Below, piece after piece: positions 60,523-64,000 of a stretch of 64,000 bases of DNA. The position numbers and the translations under genes are program-made. Below the pieces are notes generated by a model. It was not told where the DNA came from and made no database searches. It saw only the letters and a program-made list of their open reading frames with translations. Location: positions 310,001-374,000 of the forward strand of contig NZ_JAFCMB010000004.1 in the NCBI RefSeq assembly GCF_018130145.1, in the 5' to 3' direction. Source of the stretch: Bradyrhizobium sp. AUGA SZCCT0176. GTDB taxonomy: Bacteria > Pseudomonadota > Alphaproteobacteria > Rhizobiales > Xanthobacteraceae. How positions within the stretch are numbered: the stretch's first letter is position 1; the number at the start of each line of letters is the position of its first letter.

Positions 60523-61487
60523 GATTTGACCAGGCCGACCGACTTCAGCACGTCGGTGACGCGAACCGTTTCCTTCTTCAGGAAATCCGCGAACGCGTCG
60601 CCGGAAAGATAGGCGTTATCCCAGCCCTTCTGCTTGAGAACCTCTTTCCAGGCGTCGGACTTGACCATCTTCTCCACCGCATCGCTCAGCGTCTTCTTCT
60701 GTTCCGCCGTGATACCGGGAGGCGCCATCACCGCGCGCCAGTTGGCCAGCACGAGGTCAATGCCCTGCTCCTTGAAGGTCGGAATATCGCTGCCGGGAAG
60801 ACGCTTTTCCGAGGTCACGCCGATCGCGCGCAGTTTGCCGGACTTGATCTGACCGTCGTATTCGCTCATTCCCGAAATGCCCGCGGTGACCTTCCCGCCA
60901 AGGATGGCCGCCAGTGACTCGCCGCCTCCGGAAAACGGGATGTAGTTGACCTTCTTGGCGTCGGCGCCGACGGCGCCCGCGAACAGTGCCGCCATCACAT
61001 GGTCGACGCCGCCGGCCGAGCCGCCGGCAAAGGTGACCTTGGCGATATCGGCCTTGAGCGCGGCGGCCAGATCCTGTGCCGTCTTGATCGGCGAATTCGC
61101 CGGCACGACGATGACCTGGATTTCCTCGGTGAGGCGCGCAATCGGCGTCACCTGTTCGAGCGTGACCGGCGATTTGTTCATGGCGAGCGCGCCGACCATG
61201 ACGAAGCCGTTCACCATCATCTGGTTACCGTCACCCTTGGCGCCGTTGACGAACTGCGCGATGCCGACGCTGCCGCCCGCGCCGGCAACGTTGGTGACCT
61301 GGACGCTGCGTGCGATACCGGCGGCGACAAACGCCTGCTGCATCGCCCGGGCGGTCTGATCCCATCCGCCGCCAGGCGCTGCGGGCGCCATCAGCTTGAG
61401 TTCGAGCTGCTGCGACAGCGCCGGGCTGCCTGCCGCGAGCGTCAGCGCGACCGCCGCGCCGAACAGGCGCGTATGAAACGGGATCAT
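60519..61487 (-). CDS. tctC: Tripartite tricarboxylate transporter substrate-binding protein TctC
   Basis: 322 residues from the ATG at 61487 behind GGAGG. A signal peptide ([19 protein letters not shown]) is followed by [40 protein letters not shown] and [20 protein letters not shown], the TctC pattern. It is the first gene of the tctCBA operon. The ligand is likely a di- or tricarboxylate. The 197 bp upstream to the IclR gene should contain the promoter. Confidence 0.93.
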   Translation of the reverse strand: MIPFHTRLFGAAVALTLAAGSPALSQQLELKLMAPAAPGGGWDQTARAMQQAFVAAGIARSVQVTNVAGAGGSVGIAQFVNGAKGDGNQMMVNGFVMVGALAMNKSPVTLEQVTPIARLTEEIQVIVVPANSPIKTAQDLAAALKADIAKVTFAGGSAGGVDHVMAALFAGAVGADAKKVNYIPFSGGGESLAAILGGKVTAGISGMSEYDGQIKSGKLRAIGVTSEKRLPGSDIPTFKEQGIDLVLANWRAVMAPPGITAEQKKTLSDAVEKMVKSDAWKEVLKQKGWDNAYLSGDAFADFLKKETVRVTDVLKSVGLVKS

Positions 61488-61684
61488 GGGAGTTCCTCCA
61501 GGCTGATGCAGATGACTACGCATTTGCCGCATCGTGTCATTTCGTCGCATATCAGCCGGAAAAGCCGCCGCTGTCCAGACGGACTGTTCGCCGTGGTGAT
61601 GTTCCGCTGCAAAAACGTGGGGGCGGTATTGCCTGCCGACCCGCCCTGGACGTCCGGCCGCGTTTTCGCCGAAACTTCCGCCGC

Positions 61685-62533
61685 TCAGTCCGGTTTCCCC
61701 GCCGGCATCACGCCGCCGAGCGCCACCGTCAGTTCGGCCGCCACCTCGCGCACGGTCTGGCCCAGCGACGGCAGGCGATCGTCGGTGAGACGGCCGGTCA
61801 TGCCGGAAACCGAGATCGCGGCCAGCGGCTCGCTGCAATCGTTGTAGACCACGGCGGCGATGCAGCGCAGGCCCATGCAGGCTTCCTCGTCGTCGATGGC
61901 AAAACCCTGGCGGCGGACTTTTTCGAGCTCCTTGAACAGATCGCTCGGCCGCACGATCGACTTTTCGGTCAGGCGCGGCATGCCGTGATGGCGGATGATC
62001 GCGTTGACGTCCTCGTCGGACCAGGTCGCGAGCACGGCCTTGCCGACGCCGGACGCCACCATCGCGACGCGGCCGCCGACTTGTGTCAATGACCGCATGA
62101 TTTCGCGGCTTTCCATCCGCGTCAGCACGACGATGAACTCGTCATCGACGACCGCAAGATTGGCGGTCTCGCGCGTCAGGTCGCGCAATTTGCGCAAATA
62201 CGGCACGGCCTGCGCGGAAAAATTGCGGCGGCGGGCGAAGGTCGCGCCGACGGTAAAGGCGCGCGCGCCGACATGCCATTTCGATTCGGTGCGGTCGAAC
62301 TGCACGAAGCGCCGGCTTTCCAGCGTCGACAGCAACCGGTGCACGGTCGAAGTCGACAACCCCGTGCGGATCGCAAGATCGCTCAGGCGATAGCCCTCGT
62401 CGTCCTCGGCGAGCGTTTCGATGATCGAGAGCGCGCGATCGACGGACTGCACGCCGCCGTCCCTCGACTCGGCCTCACTGTCCAAGCCCGATTTCGGCTC
62501 GAGTGGTTTGCGCCGGATCACGTTTCGCTTCAT
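61685..62533 (-). CDS. IclR family transcriptional regulator
   Basis: 282 residues from the ATG at 62533; the frame beyond reads into repeat DNA. The N-terminal winged helix is QSVDRALSIIETLAEDDEGY, LSDLAIRTGLSTSTVHRLLS. The GAF-like effector domain includes VGKAVLATWSDEDVNAIIRH, QGFAIDDEEACMGLRCIAAV and LAAISVSGMTGRLTDDRL. It is upstream of tctCBA on the same strand and is a likely regulator of that operon, as often seen for carboxylate uptake systems (inference). Confidence 0.92.
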   Translation of the reverse strand: MKRNVIRRKPLEPKSGLDSEAESRDGGVQSVDRALSIIETLAEDDEGYRLSDLAIRTGLSTSTVHRLLSTLESRRFVQFDRTESKWHVGARAFTVGATFARRRNFSAQAVPYLRKLRDLTRETANLAVVDDEFIVVLTRMESREIMRSLTQVGGRVAMVASGVGKAVLATWSDEDVNAIIRHHGMPRLTEKSIVRPSDLFKELEKVRRQGFAIDDEEACMGLRCIAAVVYNDCSEPLAAISVSGMTGRLTDDRLPSLGQTVREVAAELTVALGGVMPAGKPD

Positions 62534-62550
62534 CGCGACCTGCCCGTTCT

Positions 62551-62690
62551 CCCTCGCCCCGCTTGCGGGGAGAGGGTCGGGGTGAGGGGGAGCTTCCACA
62601 AGGACGGTGAGAATTGGACTCGCGGAGAATCCCCTCACCCGAATTCGAGCTCCGCTCGAATTCGACCTCTCCCCGCAAGCGGGGAGAGGT
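62551..62690. repeat. Compound palindromic repeat with three perfect hairpins
   Basis: CCTCTCCCCGC-AA-GCGGGGAGAGG is a perfect 11-bp stem at 62666-62689. GAATTCGAGC-TCC-GCTCGAATTC is another at 62641-62663. CCCCGCTTGCGGGG at 62557-62570 is a third, in the other end of the element. It fills the space between the IclR start and the synthetase stop, and a smaller relative is at 33738-33771. It may terminate the synthetase transcript. Confidence 0.75.
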
Positions 62691-62707
62691 TAACAGTCGT
62701 CGCCAGC

Positions 62708-64000
62708 TCAGAGCAGGCCTGCGCCGCGCGCCCATTTGTACTTGGCGCCCAGCACTTCGACCGGCAGTTCGGTCGAGTAGGCATAGGCCGGGATGCCGTT
62801 CTGGTAGAGATATTCGGCGGCCTCCTCGACCTCGACATCGCCGGCGAGCGAGGCGACGATCGGCTTCACAAAGCCCTTGGCCTCCATCTCCTTCTTCACC
62901 TCGACCATGTTGCGGGCGAACACCATCGGCGGCGTGACGATGGTGTGCCAGTAGCCGAGGATCAGCGAGTGGATGCGATCGTCCGACAGGCCGAGCTTGA
63001 CGGTGTTGACGTAGGTGATCGGCGGCTCGCCACCGGTGATATCTACAGGATTTCCGGCCGCGCCGAACGGCGGAATGAATTTCCGGAACGCCGTATCGAG
63101 ATCCGGCGGCATCGCCATCAGCGACAGGCCATTATCGACACAGGAGTCCGACAGCAGCACGCCGGAGCCGCCGGCACCGGTGATGATCAGGATGTTTTCG
63201 CCCTTCGGCGTCGGCAACACAGGCACGCCGCGCGCGAATTCGAGCAACTGGCGCAGCGAGCGGGCACGGATCACGCCTGATTGCGCGAACACGTCCTCGT
63301 AGATCTTGTCGTTGCCGGCGAGCGCGCCGGTGTGCGACGAGGCCGCCTTGGCGCCGGCCGAGGTACGGCCGGCCTTGAGCACCACCACAGGCTTCTTCTT
63401 GGAGACGCGCTTGGCGGCTTCCGCGAAGGCGCGGCCGTCTTTCAAATCCTCGCAATGCTGCGCGATGATCGCGGTGTTCGGATCCTGCTCGAAGAAGGCG
63501 AGCAGATCGTCCTCGTCGATGTCGGACTTGTTGCCGAGGCCGACGATCGCGGAGACGCCCATCTTGGCCGAGCGCGAAAAGCCGATGATCGCCATGCCGA
63601 TGCCGCCGGATTGCGACGACAGTGCCGCCGAACCCTTGACGTCATAGGCGGTACAGAACGTGGCGCAGAGATTGGCGGGCGTATAATAGAAGCCGTAGAT
63701 GTTCGGCCCCATCAAGCGGACATTATACTTCTTGCCGATCTCGACGATTTCTTCCTGGAGCTCGGGCGCGCCGGCTTCGGCAAAGCCCGACGGAATCAGC
63801 ACCGCGCCGGGAATTTTCTTCTCGCCGCATTCGACCAATGCGCCGGCGACGAACTTTGCCGGGATCGCGAACACAGCGGTGTCGATCACGCCGGGAACGT
63901 CCTTGACGCTCTTATAGGCCTTGTAACCCAGGATCTCCGCGGCCTTGGGATGGATCGGATAGATATCGCCTTTATAGCCGCCGTTGATCAGGTTCTTCAT
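62708..64000 (-). CDS. Acetate-CoA ligase (ADP-forming) type acyl-CoA synthetase, partial
   Basis: 430 codons reach the window edge, where an ATG happens to fall at 64000. The sequence there (KNLINGGYKGDIYPIHPKAA) is inside the CoA-binding Rossmann domain, so roughly 20-30 N-terminal residues are missing. The succinyl-CoA-synthetase-like part has LMGPNIYGFYYTPANLCATF, ALSSQSGGIGMAIIGFSRSA and the phospho-histidine segment SSHTGALAGNDKIYEDVF. The protein ends after the second ligase-CoA domain, without the ATP-grasp part, which must be a separate gene or absent. It forms or cleaves an acyl-CoA; substrate unknown. Confidence 0.85.
   Translation of the reverse strand: MKNLINGGYKGDIYPIHPKAAEILGYKAYKSVKDVPGVIDTAVFAIPAKFVAGALVECGEKKIPGAVLIPSGFAEAGAPELQEEIVEIGKKYNVRLMGPNIYGFYYTPANLCATFCTAYDVKGSAALSSQSGGIGMAIIGFSRSAKMGVSAIVGLGNKSDIDEDDLLAFFEQDPNTAIIAQHCEDLKDGRAFAEAAKRVSKKKPVVVLKAGRTSAGAKAASSHTGALAGNDKIYEDVFAQSGVIRARSLRQLLEFARGVPVLPTPKGENILIITGAGGSGVLLSDSCVDNGLSLMAMPPDLDTAFRKFIPPFGAAGNPVDITGGEPPITYVNTVKLGLSDDRIHSLILGYWHTIVTPPMVFARNMVEVKKEMEAKGFVKPIVASLAGDVEVEEAAEYLYQNGIPAYAYSTELPVEVLGAKYKWARGAGLL

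Noticed and set aside
1..64000. Searched for tRNA, rRNA, CRISPR arrays, integrases and transposases
   Set aside because: No tRNA-like cloverleaf, rRNA segment, regularly spaced repeat array or recombinase motif was noticed by eye; a covariance-model scan would be decisive.

Overview
The window looks like a chromosomal segment of a high-GC alphaproteobacterium, most likely Bradyrhizobium or a close relative (Nitrobacteraceae). I judge this from the codon usage, from uncharacterised families I recall mainly from that group (DUF3305, DUF3306, DUF6352, DUF6505, DUF6665, DUF1236), from the many catabolic modules with orphan periplasmic binding proteins, and from several families of intergenic palindromic repeats. 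I see no rRNA, tRNA, CRISPR array, integrase or transposase. This is a placement from memory, not a database result.

Layout. 1-7316: an accessory block of the formate dehydrogenase type. On the minus strand it has a biotin/lipoate-ligase-like protein, DUF6505, DUF6352, DUF3305, DUF3306 and an HTH-TorD fusion chaperone cut by the window edge. A polyferredoxin and an Mrp-type ATPase run divergently on the plus strand. 7432-8857: a Sel1-repeat protein, a small exported protein and an Lrp regulator. 9015-12479: single-chain indolepyruvate ferredoxin oxidoreductase. 12476-14243: HDAC-type deacetylase and GntR/FCD regulator. 14396-23688: one operon with a class II aldolase, a dipeptide-type ABC transporter, a GhrA-like reductase, a small-molecule kinase and a class III PLP enzyme. 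23700-24947: an aminotransferase gene broken by an in-frame TAG. 25187-27953: penicillin-acylase-family hydrolase and RidA.

28042-38625: an aerobic CoA-thioester pathway for an ortho-substituted benzoate (2-aminobenzoate or salicylate). It comprises a CoA ligase, MarR regulator, Liv-type binding protein, two cupins, FAD monooxygenase, the two-domain monooxygenase/reductase, enoyl-CoA hydratase and SDR. Four similar inverted repeats lie in its promoter regions and are a coherent candidate operator set for the MarR protein. 39159-44363: a TetR-controlled divergent cluster with two Liv-type binding proteins, an SDR, an MBL hydrolase and a fragment of a carboxymuconolactone-decarboxylase gene. 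44366-48670: hydroxyacid dehydrogenase, amidohydrolase, Bug-type binding protein and a two-subunit TPP enzyme. 48835-49663: VanZ-like and DUF1236 proteins. 49784-53290: glxR-hyi-gcl, converting glyoxylate to glycerate. 53291-54471: repeat-rich, no gene. 54472-56633: amino-acid permease and acetyltransferase. 56772-56915: a 47-residue double-glycine-leader peptide. 57151-58461: HpcH/HpaI aldolase and DUF6665. 58538-62533: tctCBA transporter and IclR regulator. 62708-64000: acyl-CoA synthetase fragment running off the end.

The most interesting items are the double-glycine peptide with a CRP-type site upstream and a hairpin after it, the four-site MarR operator set, the HTH-TorD fusion with a large palindrome upstream, the three tandem 10-bp repeats beside the GntR gene, the TAG-interrupted aminotransferase, and the decarboxylase remnant between tetR and the SDR.
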